64,000 bases of DNA from Tribonema minus (lineage: Eukaryota; Sar; Xanthophyceae; Tribonematales; Tribonemataceae), in NCBI GenBank assembly GCA_017506865.1, contig JAFCMP010000201.1:620001-684000 (forward strand), written 5' to 3'. This document shows, piece by piece, positions 40,381 through 49,800 of this stretch (the stretch's first letter is position 1; each line of letters begins with the position of its first letter). The notes beneath the pieces were generated by a model that saw nothing but the letters and a program-made list of their open reading frames with translations, made no database searches and was not told where the DNA came from. The translations under genes and the position numbers were made by a program.

Positions 40381-41973
40381 CCCATCGCGCCGGTGCGCTT
40401 GCGGGCGGGCGGCGGCGGTACTTCCGCCGCCTTTCTGCTGCTGGCCAGCGCTCTGAAGACCTGTGGCGTGGGCATTGGCGGTGCGGCCTCATCCGCGGCG
40501 CCGGCGTCGGCGGCATCGCCAGGCGCCGTTGGTGTTTGGGAGCTCACAGTGGCCCGCGGCGTGGCGCGGCAACTCGCGCACTCGGTCCTATGCACAGTGG
40601 ACGGCACGGAAGTAGCGCTGCGACTGCTGGGCCCAGATAATCTGACGGCGTGCCCGTCCTGCCTGCGACGGCACTTCACGCGCCCAGGTCAGCAGTGCCG
40701 GGCAGCGCGTTGCGCACACACCACGCTCCCCGCCATATGCACCACGCCAGCTGCCGCCACTGGCACAGCGGCCGGTGACCCTGCGGTAGCCGCGGCTCCA
40801 GCCGCGGCGGCAGCCGCCGCGACGCAGCGTGCGCCTACCGGCGCCGCCGCCTCGCAGCCCCCAGCGCCGGCGGCGACCGGCGCCGCCGCGACGGACGCTG
40901 CCGCCGCCTCGACACCCGCGCGGGCGAGCGCGTCGCCGGGCGCCTCACCGCCGCCGCCGGCGGCCGACGCGGACCCTGCGCAGCTGGGCCAGGAGCAGCG
41001 CATTCAGCAGCTGCAGGGGGCCATCATGGAGGGGAGGACCGCGCGGAAGGGGCTGCAGCAGCAGGTCAAGGCACTGACAAAACGGCTGGCAGCCGCCGAG
41101 GCGGGAAAGCGGGCTGCTAAGGCCGATTGTGACCGGTCTCTGGCAGAGCAAGTTCGTGCGGAACGGCTGGCGGCGCAGCAACGGAGCCTGCGCGAAGGAG
41201 AGCAGGTGCGCAACGCTGCGGCGACCGCTCGACTCGAGGCGCAGCTGACAGTGGAAGCGGCGCGCGCTGCGCGCGTGGCGGTGCCGGCGGCGGACGCCGC
41301 CGGCGCGGTGGCCACCATGCCCGTGGCAGGAGACCTTGAGGCTAGCTCTGAAGCGGCTGGCGCGGCGGCCGCGGTGGCGGCGGACGGGGCAACGGCGGCG
41401 GCGGGCGCGGAGGCGGCAGGCGCGGCGGCGGCGGGCGCCGCCGCGGCGGAGGCGGCGGGCGCGGCGCCGGAGGGCGCCGCCGCGGCGGAGGCGGCGGGCG
41501 CGCCGCCGCCTGCTGTAGGTGCTGCCGGCGTGGCAGCGGCAGCGGCCGCATGTGCGGCAGCAGACCCCGCGGTGGCACCGGAGGCAGCGGCGGCGCCGCG
41601 GCAGCCGCCGCGCTCCTGCTCACGCGGGCGCTCGCGGTGTCGGCGCGCATCGTCGCCAGCGGCTCGGCACGGCAGCGGCTGCAGCGCCTCCCCCTCGCGC
41701 AGCGGGCAGCCCCCCATGCCTGCCAGTGACAGCAGCGCGCTTATGTCCGACAGTGGCACACCCCGCCCCAGCCGCAAGCGCACGGCTGCTGAGCGCACGC
41801 CGGGCTCGGCGGCGGAACCCCCCGCTGCACGCCCTTCGCGCGGGCTGCCTCAGGGTCAGTCCGCCGCCGACCGCTTCCTCTGCACCTTGACGCGCCGCCG
41901 CCGGCACCGGAGGGAGGCGGCGGCGCCTCGGGCCTGTAAGCCGCCGGTGCGGCGCTCCCCTCATTCATCGTAA
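40381..41973 (+). CDS. LINE copy 2 ORF1 protein
   Basis: About 530 codons to TAA at 41,971-41,973. The N-terminal part is folded-looking and includes a Cys-rich finger CPSCLRRHFTRPGQQC with further Cys/His after it. Next comes a long Ala/Pro-rich linker, a charged coiled coil (about 41,000-41,260; EQRIQQLQGAIMEG) and Ala/Gly-rich and Arg/Ser-rich tails. An RNA-binding, self-associating role is inferred from the architecture. The frame is open leftward into the tail of copy 1, and the first in-frame ATG lies deep inside (about 41,026). The true start is therefore non-AUG, lost by 5' truncation, or supplied by upstream sequence. Confidence 0.7.
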   Translation, partial: PIAPVRLRAGGGGTSAAFLLLASALKTCGVGIGGAASSAAPASAASPGAVGVWELTVARGVARQLAHSVLCTVDGTEVALRLLGPDNLTACPSCLRRHFTRPGQQCRAARCAHTTLPAICTTPAAATGTAAGDPAVAAAPAAAAAAATQRAPTGAAASQPPAPAATGAAATDAAAASTPARASASPGASPPPPAADADPAQLGQEQRIQQLQGAIMEGRTARKGLQQQVKALTKRLAAAEAGKRAAKADCDRSLAEQVRAERLAAQQRSLREGEQVRNAAATARLEAQLTVEAARAARVAVPAADAAGAVATMPVAGDLEASSEAAGAAAAVAADGATAAAGAEAAGAAAAGAAAAEAAGAAPEGAAAAEAAGAPPPAVGAAGVAAAAAACAAADPAVAPEAAAAPRQPPRSCSRGRSRCRRASSPAARHGSGCSASPSRSGQPPMPASDSSALMSDSGTPRPSRKRTAAERTPGSAAEPPAARPSRGLPQGQSAADRFLCTLTRRRRHRREAAAPRACKPPVRRSPHSS

Positions 41974-41975
41974 TG
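41971..41975 (+). promoter_or_regulatory. TAATG stop-start overlap between ORF1 and ORF2
   Basis: The ORF1 stop TAA shares its last A with the ORF2 start ATG, and a second ATG follows at once (TAATGATG). In the LINE SART1 the same UAAUG overlap is known to couple ORF2 translation to ORF1 termination. The same mechanism is inferred here. Confidence 0.7.
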
Positions 41976-44900
41976 ATGTTCGACTCTACTTCTGAGTCAG
42001 GGGGAGCCGCATCAGCGGCCTTTGCGGCAGCTGCTGCTGCAGCAGCGGCTGCCGCGGCGGGCACAGATCCGGCGCAGCCCGAGGCAGTGCAGGCGCCCGC
42101 TCAGCCTGCAACGGCTGCCATTTATCCGCGCTGCCCTTTACATGACACTGGCTGCCTCTTTCGGGTGCCAGTGCCCAAACCGCGCCTTCGCAGGAACGGG
42201 GAGGTGCACACGCTCACCGCGCAGACATCAGCGTCGCCGGCGCTGGCGCGCCGCATCGCCACGGCGCTGGCGGATCACCAGCGCCGCGAGCATCCGGATA
42301 TGCCTGCAGATTTCCTCACGCGTATGCAGGTGATTGACGCCGAGTGTCTGACCCTCCACCGCGCTGGCGAGGGCACCTACCGCGCCGTGGAACCTGAGCT
42401 GGTACTCTGCGCATGCGTATCGTGCGGCGAGCCCGGGTGCGTGCTCACGAAGTTGCACCTGCGCAAGCACCTCGACAAATCCCGGCCCGCGAGCACAACG
42501 CAGCCGCCGCGCGGGCCTCGCGGCGTCGCGCCTCTGCCCCCCATTCTCCCCCTCCCTACAGCCAGTGGCGGCACGCAGGGCCACGGCGCCCGCGCAGCTG
42601 CCGCAGTGGCTGCGGCAGGGCCAACGTGGCGCAGCGCGCTTCCGCTCTGGACGCTCGCGCCGCTCTCGCCCGCGCGCGCAGCGCTGGACGAACTCTCCTT
42701 TGACTACGTACTGCAGCAGCAACTGGTGGTTGGCCGCCGCATTCGCCTGGAGCACCGCTCGGACTTCACGGCCGCTTTGACGGCCACGCTGGCGGGCCTC
42801 CGGGAGGCGCAAACGGCGGTAGCGCAGGCGCACGGTGCCGAGGCAGCGGCGCAGGCGTCCGCTACAGCGGGTGCATGGTGCAAGCTGCTGCATCTGCTGC
42901 CGTGCCTGCTGCTAGTGCCCGACGGCTCCCTGCCGCGGGCGCACCGTTTCGCGGCCTTCGCGGCAGGCGAGCTGGAGCTACTCACGCGCACAGCGCTGGC
43001 CTTCTGCCGCCGTGGCGCCGCCCGTGCGTGCGCGCGTCGCGCTAGGTCCATGACGGAGGCGGCGGCGGCAGTCCGCGAGCGCGCGGCGGCGACGGCGCGG
43101 CAGCCGGGCGGCGTCGGGCGCGCCGCGCGGCTGCTGGCGGAGGGCACTGACACATCTGCCCCCCGCGACTCCGCTACCTTGCATAAACTGCAGGCTAAAC
43201 ACCCAGCTGGCGATGCGCCTGCGAAGCTGGATGCCGCGGCATCGCGGGCGCGCAGCTCAGTGGCGGCGGCGGCGCTGGCGGCGCCGGCACCACTCAACTG
43301 CGCTTCGTTCACAGCGGACGGGCTACGTGAGGCCATCCTCGCCGCCAACCCTGGCTCGGCCGCCGGTCCCTCTGGGCTGCGCAACTCCCACCTCCAGCAG
43401 TGCGTCCGGCACACGGCGCACACGTCGGGGCGCATGGTTGACTGGCTCCTTGTGCTACTGGCGTGGCTGGGTACCACGGCGTACTCCACCCCCGCCACGC
43501 TGCCCGCCCCCTTTTGGCGCCTCCATGCAGCTGCGCGCCTCAGCGCTGTGGGCGAGAAGGCGCGCCCCATCGCGTGCGGCGACACCATCCGCCGCCTGTT
43601 CGCCCGCACCTTTTGCACGGACACCCGAGACCGTGTCTCCGCGCTGCTAGAACCCATTGGCCAGTTTGGGGTCGGCGCGCGGGGGGGCGCGGAGAGGGTG
43701 GCGCTCATGGCGCAGCTCACGCATGAGTGCGGCGGCGTGCTCCTTGCCATTGACAGCAGTAATGCCTTCAACGCGCTGTCGCGCTCGGCAGTCCTCACTG
43801 CGGTGGCCGAGCATCTGCCTGGCCTGTACGGCTACGTCGAGCACATCTACGGCCCCGGGCGGGCCCCTTGGCTACAATTTGGCCTAGATGGGCACGCCGA
43901 CGCCGCCATCATCCTCTCCCAACAGGGCGTGCAGCAGGGCGACCCATTGGGGCCGCTGCTGTTCGCGCTGGCACTGCGCGGCACCATGGTGGCTGCCCGC
44001 GCCAAGTTCCCGCAGCTGGCGCTTCCGGGCTACCTCGATGACCTCACCATCATGACGCCCAGCTGTGACGCGCCAGTGCTCGGCCACGTTGGCCGCGCTT
44101 TCTGCTTCATACAACAGGCGCTGAGCGAGCTGAACATTCAGGTCAATGTCACGAAATGCGCAGCGCTGGTGCCGGCCTCAGGCGGCGCTCGCGAGCGCGC
44201 CGCCGCCGTCTTCGCCGCCGCCGATGTCCCCGTACCAGTATGTGACGACGGCGTCACGCTGATGGGGGTGCCGGTGGGCACCGAGGACTTCGTGCGCACA
44301 CACGTAGCGGCGACCCTTCGTGCCCCCGGCACCGACCGCCTGGTGGCGGAGCTGGTGCAGATGGAGGATGTGCAGGCTGCCTTCTCGATTCTGCGTCTTG
44401 CTGTCCCCGCCCGCGCAGGGCATGTCGCGCGCAACACGGCGCCATCCCTCACGCACGAGGAGCTACGGCGCTTCGACGCCATCACGCTGGCGGCCGTGGC
44501 TGCGCTGGCGCAGGAGCCATTGGCGGGCCTTACGCCGCCGGCCCACGATGGCGCGCCGGCGGCTGGTGGCGATTGCCGCAGCCCGCCGGCGGTTGCGGCG
44601 GCGGCGGCACCGCCCTGTCTGTGGGCGGCGGCAGTGGCATGGGTACGCGGCGCAGACTGGGGTGGCGAGGCCCCGGTGACGCTACTAGCACATCAGCAGG
44701 TACGCGTGCATCTGCGGCTGGGGAGCGGCGGCTTTGGCGTGCTGGGCGCGGCGCCGCGTGCATGTGCCGCATTTGCTGCGCGTACCCTCGAGTGCATGGG
44801 ACCGGCACTGGCGGCGTTTCCAGTGGCGGCACGCAGCCGCGTCCTGGAGCACGCCCGCTACGGCTTCACCTTCACTCAGATAGCTACCTGCCTGCAGCAG

Positions 44901-45641
44901 CTGCGCAGCGGCAGCGATGATGCCGCAGCGGCCCTCGCACTGCTCCTGCCCTCGGTCTGGTACCAGAACTGGCGCCAGGACGACGGCGCGTGGCGGGCAC
45001 TACGCGATCTGCTGCAACGGGCAGGCGGAGCTGCGGGGCTGGGCATGCGGACTCGCGCCGGCGCGCGCCGCGCCGCGCCAGCGGCGGCGCGCGAGCCAGG
45101 CTCCGCCCAGGCCCCGCCGGCCGCCGTGCTGCCGCGGCGTCAAGCCGCGCTATCACGGGTGCTAGACGCAGGGCTCGCCGCCACGCAGCTGCGCCGGCTT
45201 GAAGCAGCAAATGCGTTGGAAGCAGTCGCGGCGTGGCGCAGCGGTGCCTCTAAGGGGGCTTGGCGCAACTGCCGAGCACTGACCCAGCGGAGACCATGTC
45301 GCCGCCGGAATTCCGCGAGACGCTGCGGCGCCACCTGGGCGTGGAGCGCCCCGCCTCCGCTGCGGCGCGGTGCCCCAAGTGCCATAAAACAGTGGAGTCA
45401 GGTGCCCACCTGCGCCGCTGCACACAAGGGCTCAACGTCACGCGACACAACTTGCTCGCAGACGCGCTTTTTCAGCTGCTCAAGCAGGTGGCCCACCTCC
45501 GCGGTCTCGACCGGGACACCCTTGCCCCCTTCCGCCGCTACGCGGCGCGCCACGGGTTCAACAAGTTCATGGACATCGTCTTCGGCAGCAACCAGATCTG
45601 CCTTCCAGTCCCTAAAGTGCAGCCGAGCGCCGACGCGGTAG
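41973..45641 (+). CDS. LINE copy 2 ORF2, main part: zinc fingers and reverse transcriptase
   Basis: 1,222 codons. The N-terminus has two Cys/His clusters (CPLHDTGC with later HxxxEH; CVSCGEPGC with HLRKH), likely DNA-binding fingers for target choice. The RT region begins with GSAAGPSGLRNSHL (about residue 459). It continues through AIDSSNAFNAL (about 592), QQGVQQGDPLGPLLFAL (about 649) and YLDDLTIM (about 686); Leu before DD is unusual next to the common Ala or Val. A 10-base deletion near 45,255 relative to copy 1 shifts the frame, so the last residues here are out-of-frame Arg/Ser-rich sequence. Confidence 0.88.
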   Translation: MMFDSTSESGGAASAAFAAAAAAAAAAAAGTDPAQPEAVQAPAQPATAAIYPRCPLHDTGCLFRVPVPKPRLRRNGEVHTLTAQTSASPALARRIATALADHQRREHPDMPADFLTRMQVIDAECLTLHRAGEGTYRAVEPELVLCACVSCGEPGCVLTKLHLRKHLDKSRPASTTQPPRGPRGVAPLPPILPLPTASGGTQGHGARAAAAVAAAGPTWRSALPLWTLAPLSPARAALDELSFDYVLQQQLVVGRRIRLEHRSDFTAALTATLAGLREAQTAVAQAHGAEAAAQASATAGAWCKLLHLLPCLLLVPDGSLPRAHRFAAFAAGELELLTRTALAFCRRGAARACARRARSMTEAAAAVRERAAATARQPGGVGRAARLLAEGTDTSAPRDSATLHKLQAKHPAGDAPAKLDAAASRARSSVAAAALAAPAPLNCASFTADGLREAILAANPGSAAGPSGLRNSHLQQCVRHTAHTSGRMVDWLLVLLAWLGTTAYSTPATLPAPFWRLHAAARLSAVGEKARPIACGDTIRRLFARTFCTDTRDRVSALLEPIGQFGVGARGGAERVALMAQLTHECGGVLLAIDSSNAFNALSRSAVLTAVAEHLPGLYGYVEHIYGPGRAPWLQFGLDGHADAAIILSQQGVQQGDPLGPLLFALALRGTMVAARAKFPQLALPGYLDDLTIMTPSCDAPVLGHVGRAFCFIQQALSELNIQVNVTKCAALVPASGGARERAAAVFAAADVPVPVCDDGVTLMGVPVGTEDFVRTHVAATLRAPGTDRLVAELVQMEDVQAAFSILRLAVPARAGHVARNTAPSLTHEELRRFDAITLAAVAALAQEPLAGLTPPAHDGAPAAGGDCRSPPAVAAAAAPPCLWAAAVAWVRGADWGGEAPVTLLAHQQVRVHLRLGSGGFGVLGAAPRACAAFAARTLECMGPALAAFPVAARSRVLEHARYGFTFTQIATCLQQLRSGSDDAAAALALLLPSVWYQNWRQDDGAWRALRDLLQRAGGAAGLGMRTRAGARRAAPAAAREPGSAQAPPAAVLPRRQAALSRVLDAGLAATQLRRLEAANALEAVAAWRSGASKGAWRNCRALTQRRPCRRRNSARRCGATWAWSAPPPLRRGAPSAIKQWSQVPTCAAAHKGSTSRDTTCSQTRFFSCSSRWPTSAVSTGTPLPPSAATRRATGSTSSWTSSSAATRSAFQSLKCSRAPTR

Positions 45642-46135
45642 CGGCAGGCCGGTGCACTAAACTGCGCGGCGGCTTTGGAGTAGCTTGTTGCATAGACGTC
45701 ACCATACGTGACAGCTCATGCCCCTCCCGCCTCCGTCAGGCTCAGGGGGGCGCGCGCGATGTGCAGCGCGTGCTTGAATCGGCTTCGCAGGAAAAGATAG
45801 ACACATACGTAGTCTCAGGGGCCCTGGACCCCACTACACACACCCTATTTTCCGCAGCCTTTGACCACTTCGGCGCTATGTCACGCGACACCCAACCGCT
45901 GCTACACGCACTCGCCGAGCAGAGCTCGCAGGGCAGCTACAATCTCGCGCAGCGCGTTGCCTTCTGGCGCCGCCGCGCCTCCCTCGCGCTACAGCGCGCG
46001 CTCACACGTGTCGTGATCGACAACTGGAACGCAGTCATTGCCCCTGATGGCGACGTCAGTGCTTACCGCCGCATCGCACTGTTGCAAGTGCCGCGGCCCT
46101 CGCCAGCCAGCGCCGAACCGCCGGCCCCTCCGTAG
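45260..46135 (+). pseudogene. LINE copy 2 ORF2, frameshifted C-terminal part
   Basis: 291 codons in another frame, overlapping the end of the main ORF2. They hold the zinc knuckle CPKCHKTVESGAHLRRC and the endonuclease motifs (NVTRHNLLADAL; PSADAVAAG; CCIDVTIRDSS). The first Asp of the PD-type motif in copy 1 (PSPD) reads PSAD here. Without frameshifting this part is not translated from the ORF2 start, so copy 2 is probably not self-sufficient. Confidence 0.85.
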
Positions 46136-46195
46136 ATTTAGTTATCGCCCGATTATCGTGTGCTCAACCCCCATGCGGTCCAGGACATAATATAC

Positions 46196-46204
46196 AACTT
46201 CAAG
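46196..46204 (+). repeat. Target-site copy AACTTCAAG (right)
   Basis: Third copy, at the boundary between the 3' end of LINE copy 2 and unrelated host sequence (CTAGAATAAAAGCC). Confidence 0.65.
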
Positions 46205-46736
46205 CTAGAATAAAAGCCGCTAGTAGTTCACACAGCTCAGCATGAGGTGTGCGCGGTGGCGTACCGCGACTATACAACTGGGTGTACTGCTGAGTGCACA
46301 GAGCGGCTTGCAGAAGTGTACGAAGGAGGCGTTTGCATTCAAGCATTGGCGCCCTGCTAATCTTGGACCAGCGTGGCGCACAAGCGCGCAGGAAGGTGCA
46401 TGTCGCGTGTCTGCTTCGCGCTGCTGCGGATGCGAATGCTGATTGTCTGTGCGGCGCTACTATGGGGCAGAGTAACTCCGTAATCTGCACCCATCGCGCA
46501 CCCATGCAGTGCAGAAGAACACTTGTTCAGTAGCGGCAGCTCTGCGAAGCAGCTGTTTACGTGAGCACGTGCCAGTTCACTTCAATAATGGCTGCACGAG
46601 TGTACTGATTTGTTACACGTACGAATGTTTGATGCAGCACGATTTTACAAGCACTGACATGATGTCATCTCCCGGAACCAGTGCGGCCACCAGTGCCTCC
46701 TGACCCTCTACCCTTGCTTCCACCTGGCTCTTGCAG
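46205..46736 (+). other. Upstream of gene B; start of gene B unresolved
   Basis: The first gene B exon I can support enters in phase 1, so at least one exon lies further upstream. A candidate starter at 46,400-46,471 encodes MSRVCFALLRMRMLIVCAAL and ends AGA|GTAACT, which looks like a signal or membrane segment, but its phase does not match. The gene may also begin before the LINE pair, which would then sit in an intron. Confidence 0.35.
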
Positions 46737-46874
46737 GTCCCGTAAGTGCAGCGGCTGCGGCTGCTAAAAGGCTCTTCACCAGTTATGAATCTGGGTTGCT
46801 TGGGGCACACAATGGATGCCATTGCCGCATCACGGAGCCATTGACACGCCGCCTCGCGTTTGAGGACAGAGCAG
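46737..46874 (+). CDS. Gene B exon 1 (first supported)
   Basis: 138 bp, phase 1 at both ends. Acceptor TGGCTCTTGCAG; donor GCAG|GTACGC. Encodes an Ala run then KRLFTSYESGLLGAHNG and CHCRITEPLTRRLAFEDRA. No Met, so not the true first exon. Confidence 0.55.
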
Positions 46875-49800
46875 GTACGCACGAGTGTGTTGCACATACA
46901 TACTCATTAGCAGATGCTCACGCCGTTTGTGTACTTCAAGTATACAGTATTGCACATCGATGCAGTGTTCACTTGCATGATGGTCCCAAACATGGGGCTC
47001 ATGGCATTCGTTCGTTGAAAGCCAGTGGACCAAAGAGTGATATTATTCTGTTAAAACTGTATTATACATACATCAACTATCAGCTTCATGGTTGTCGAGA
47101 AACCAGCGCTTATGGCCGTGTTAGGCTCAGTGCTGCAGCTGATTTTGCCAAGCAACATCTCAATTACTCAGCTTCGACACTGGGAGCCCAGTGGGCGAAC
47201 GACTTACACATCAAATCATGACGGCACTCATACAGCTCACACGGGATCATTACGCATTCAGTATGTGGCGTTATCGTCACATAGCCGCGCTTGTGAAGCA
47301 TCCATTTAGCCATACATCAGCGCTGAAACCAAGAAACGCAACGGTTATAGTGCATAGATGTGCTTCGCCATAATGACAGCCAGACCCTGCATTGTAGTAA
47401 CTAACAGTTGCGGACCTAGGAGAACCTGCTGACCTGACAACCAGAACTGCCAGCAATGGGCTTTGATGCGCACAAAGACTCTTTGAACCCGTCAACGTCA
47501 GTGTGAGAGATTGCCAGTGTCGCATTCGTGTAAGGTTTATCAGCAACACCACCCACAGCTATCAATTTGTTGAGCACGTTGGCCTGAGATACTGCTTGAC
47601 AGACCACTTGCAGAAAGACTAGATTAGGATGTTCAAAGCCTCGTCAGTGACTGTGCTGGAAAGTCAAGCTTCAGGTTTTAGAGCATTACTAGGCTCAGTG
47701 TACATGTAGAAGTAGTACGTGTTGCAATGATATGTACTGGAGCGCACGTGCACTCATGTGCACCTACTTCATGCACAACCCATACACTGTCGGGAATCTC
47801 ATCATACATTATGCGCATCCTGCAAAGTGCCAAGCTTTACAACCCATACACTGTCGGGAATCTCATCATACATTATGCGCATCCTGCAAAGTGCCAAGCT
47901 TTGTGATCATCAGTTGTAGCCAATTAGGGACGACTTGACCCAGGTGAAGGACAAACTTTGCCATTGGAGTGATTTCGCACACCACATTGACACAGCAATC
48001 ATGTCATGCTATCACGCAAGCTGAGCAAGCCAAGCAGCAAGCTGGAGAGCCAAGTAGGAAAGCTGAAGAGTAGTAACGTATCTCAATGAACAGACGCAAG
48101 GCTCGACCCTCAACGGGTTGATTCACTCACATATTGTAGGCAGGAGGGCCTGAATCATGATGCCACTGAAATTAACTCAAGCACAGCTGGGAAGCCTTTG
48201 ACCTGCTGGTAACACCGTGTTCACATCGTGCAGATCACCATGCAGAGATATCTGAGCTTGTACCATGACAACGACAATTTGCACACGTGTGCTTGTGCGT
48301 ACGAAAGGAAGTGATATCATTACAATGATGTATACAAAAGCACAGCAAGCCTCGGCATTCAAGCTCAGGATTGCTGAGTCAGCCATTCAAAAGATCTCGA
48401 ACAGGTCTCGAACAAACTGCAACGTCAAGTGCACAACTTCAAGTGCAATCTGACCGCTAACAAAACAGTGCTTATCTCAACAACCTGCTGCGACTACAGG
48501 CTGCTTTATCAGCTGATGTTCACATCGTGCTTGATTTGACAATTGATCTTTGGAATCGCTACAAAATCTTCCACTCAAAAAAAAAAACCTGCAAAGCCCT
48601 AAGGCGACGGGCGCTCCCCATTCAGGCGTTCCCGAGACACGCCTTTCTGATATTGCACCTGCGTGCGGTCAGCGCAGCTGCAGAGCTGTCGTCCAACCCC
48701 TCAAAAGTTTTACACACTTTTTTAAAATATAAACCATGCTCAGCAGTGGCCCCCAGGTTCAGCCAATTTTTTGGAAAGTGTTGAATAATAACTGAGACCC
48801 GTTCAGCAGGAAACAAACAGCAATGATTTTCCTTGCAGAATTGATGCGGTGTTTTTTTGTGATGCTTCACACTACAAACCTGAATTTACCTTCCCCAAAT
48901 AAGTTGAACTAAAAAGTTGAGCATTTGAAGTTGTGAAGTTGAAGTTTGCGTTCCGGAACGATCTTCAACGGGCTTCGCAGGTGGAAGTGAAGCCTGTGGC
49001 GCTGCCGCGCTTGGCGCCATGGCGGCAGCCATGCATGAGGTCCGAATGTCGTCCAGCGCAAGGGCCTACCTTCGCCAGTGCCTGGATGCAGGCTTGCAGC
49101 AGATACCGGCAGTTCAGGTGCGTAAAAGTGGATCAAAGTCTAGGCATGCCTGGGTGTGTTGCGCAGCGGGTGTGCAAGCTGCAGAAAAATGGTGCACTTG
49201 CTACCACTGCACATTACGTGAAAATTGAAGCAGTCGGCTTTTCTCGAAGCTCAAGTATCAGAACCCTGCATCAAGGTTAAAAAAAGGCCTCCGGCTGCCT
49301 GGCCCGGTGCTGTAGCAAGGAGCTAGTGTCATTGATCAACTTTAAGCTTTATTGATGCTTCTTTTGTTTGGCTGCCAACACATCGGCGGCACGGCACCTG
49401 TCTTCTATACTTCCGAAACCCACGTGTCGCATTGACAGCAGAGCAATCATAACTGGTTTGTGAAGCACACTGTGCCTCGGCATCTCATGCTAATTCAGTG
49501 CGCAGCATATTCATTGACTGTGCCCAAGACTCATCATGTGACTGCTGTTACTACTTTTACTGCTTGCTCCCTGCTGCTCTGCTGCACTGGAGCAGGCCAC
49601 GTTGAAAATGAGCGGGCACTTGATGCTGGTGAGGAGCATCGGAGGGAGGCTCGTATTTGCGGCGAAAAATTCATCGGACAATGCGTTCACAGCTGCTGCT
49701 GAGCTGCTGCTGGCTTCGCTACTTGGGGTGAGTGACCGATGAAACTCTATGGAGGCAGGCATGTTGAGTCTGCCGTGGAAACCGAATTTTCCTTATGCTT

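Larger units (their letters stand above)
40381..46195 (+). mobile_element. LINE copy 2, near full length, restriction-like endonuclease type
   Basis: 5.8 kb, two ORFs, directly behind copy 1. It begins CCCATCGCGCCGG and ends GGACATAATATAC before the third AACTTCAAG. The architecture is ORF1 (zinc finger plus coiled coil), then ORF2 (N-terminal zinc fingers, RT, zinc knuckle, endonuclease). This matches early-branching site-specific LINEs (R2, NeSL and related clades). A single C-terminal nuclease and no apurinic-type endonuclease exclude the L1/Jockey kind. The exact clade needs a tree. Confidence 0.9.
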
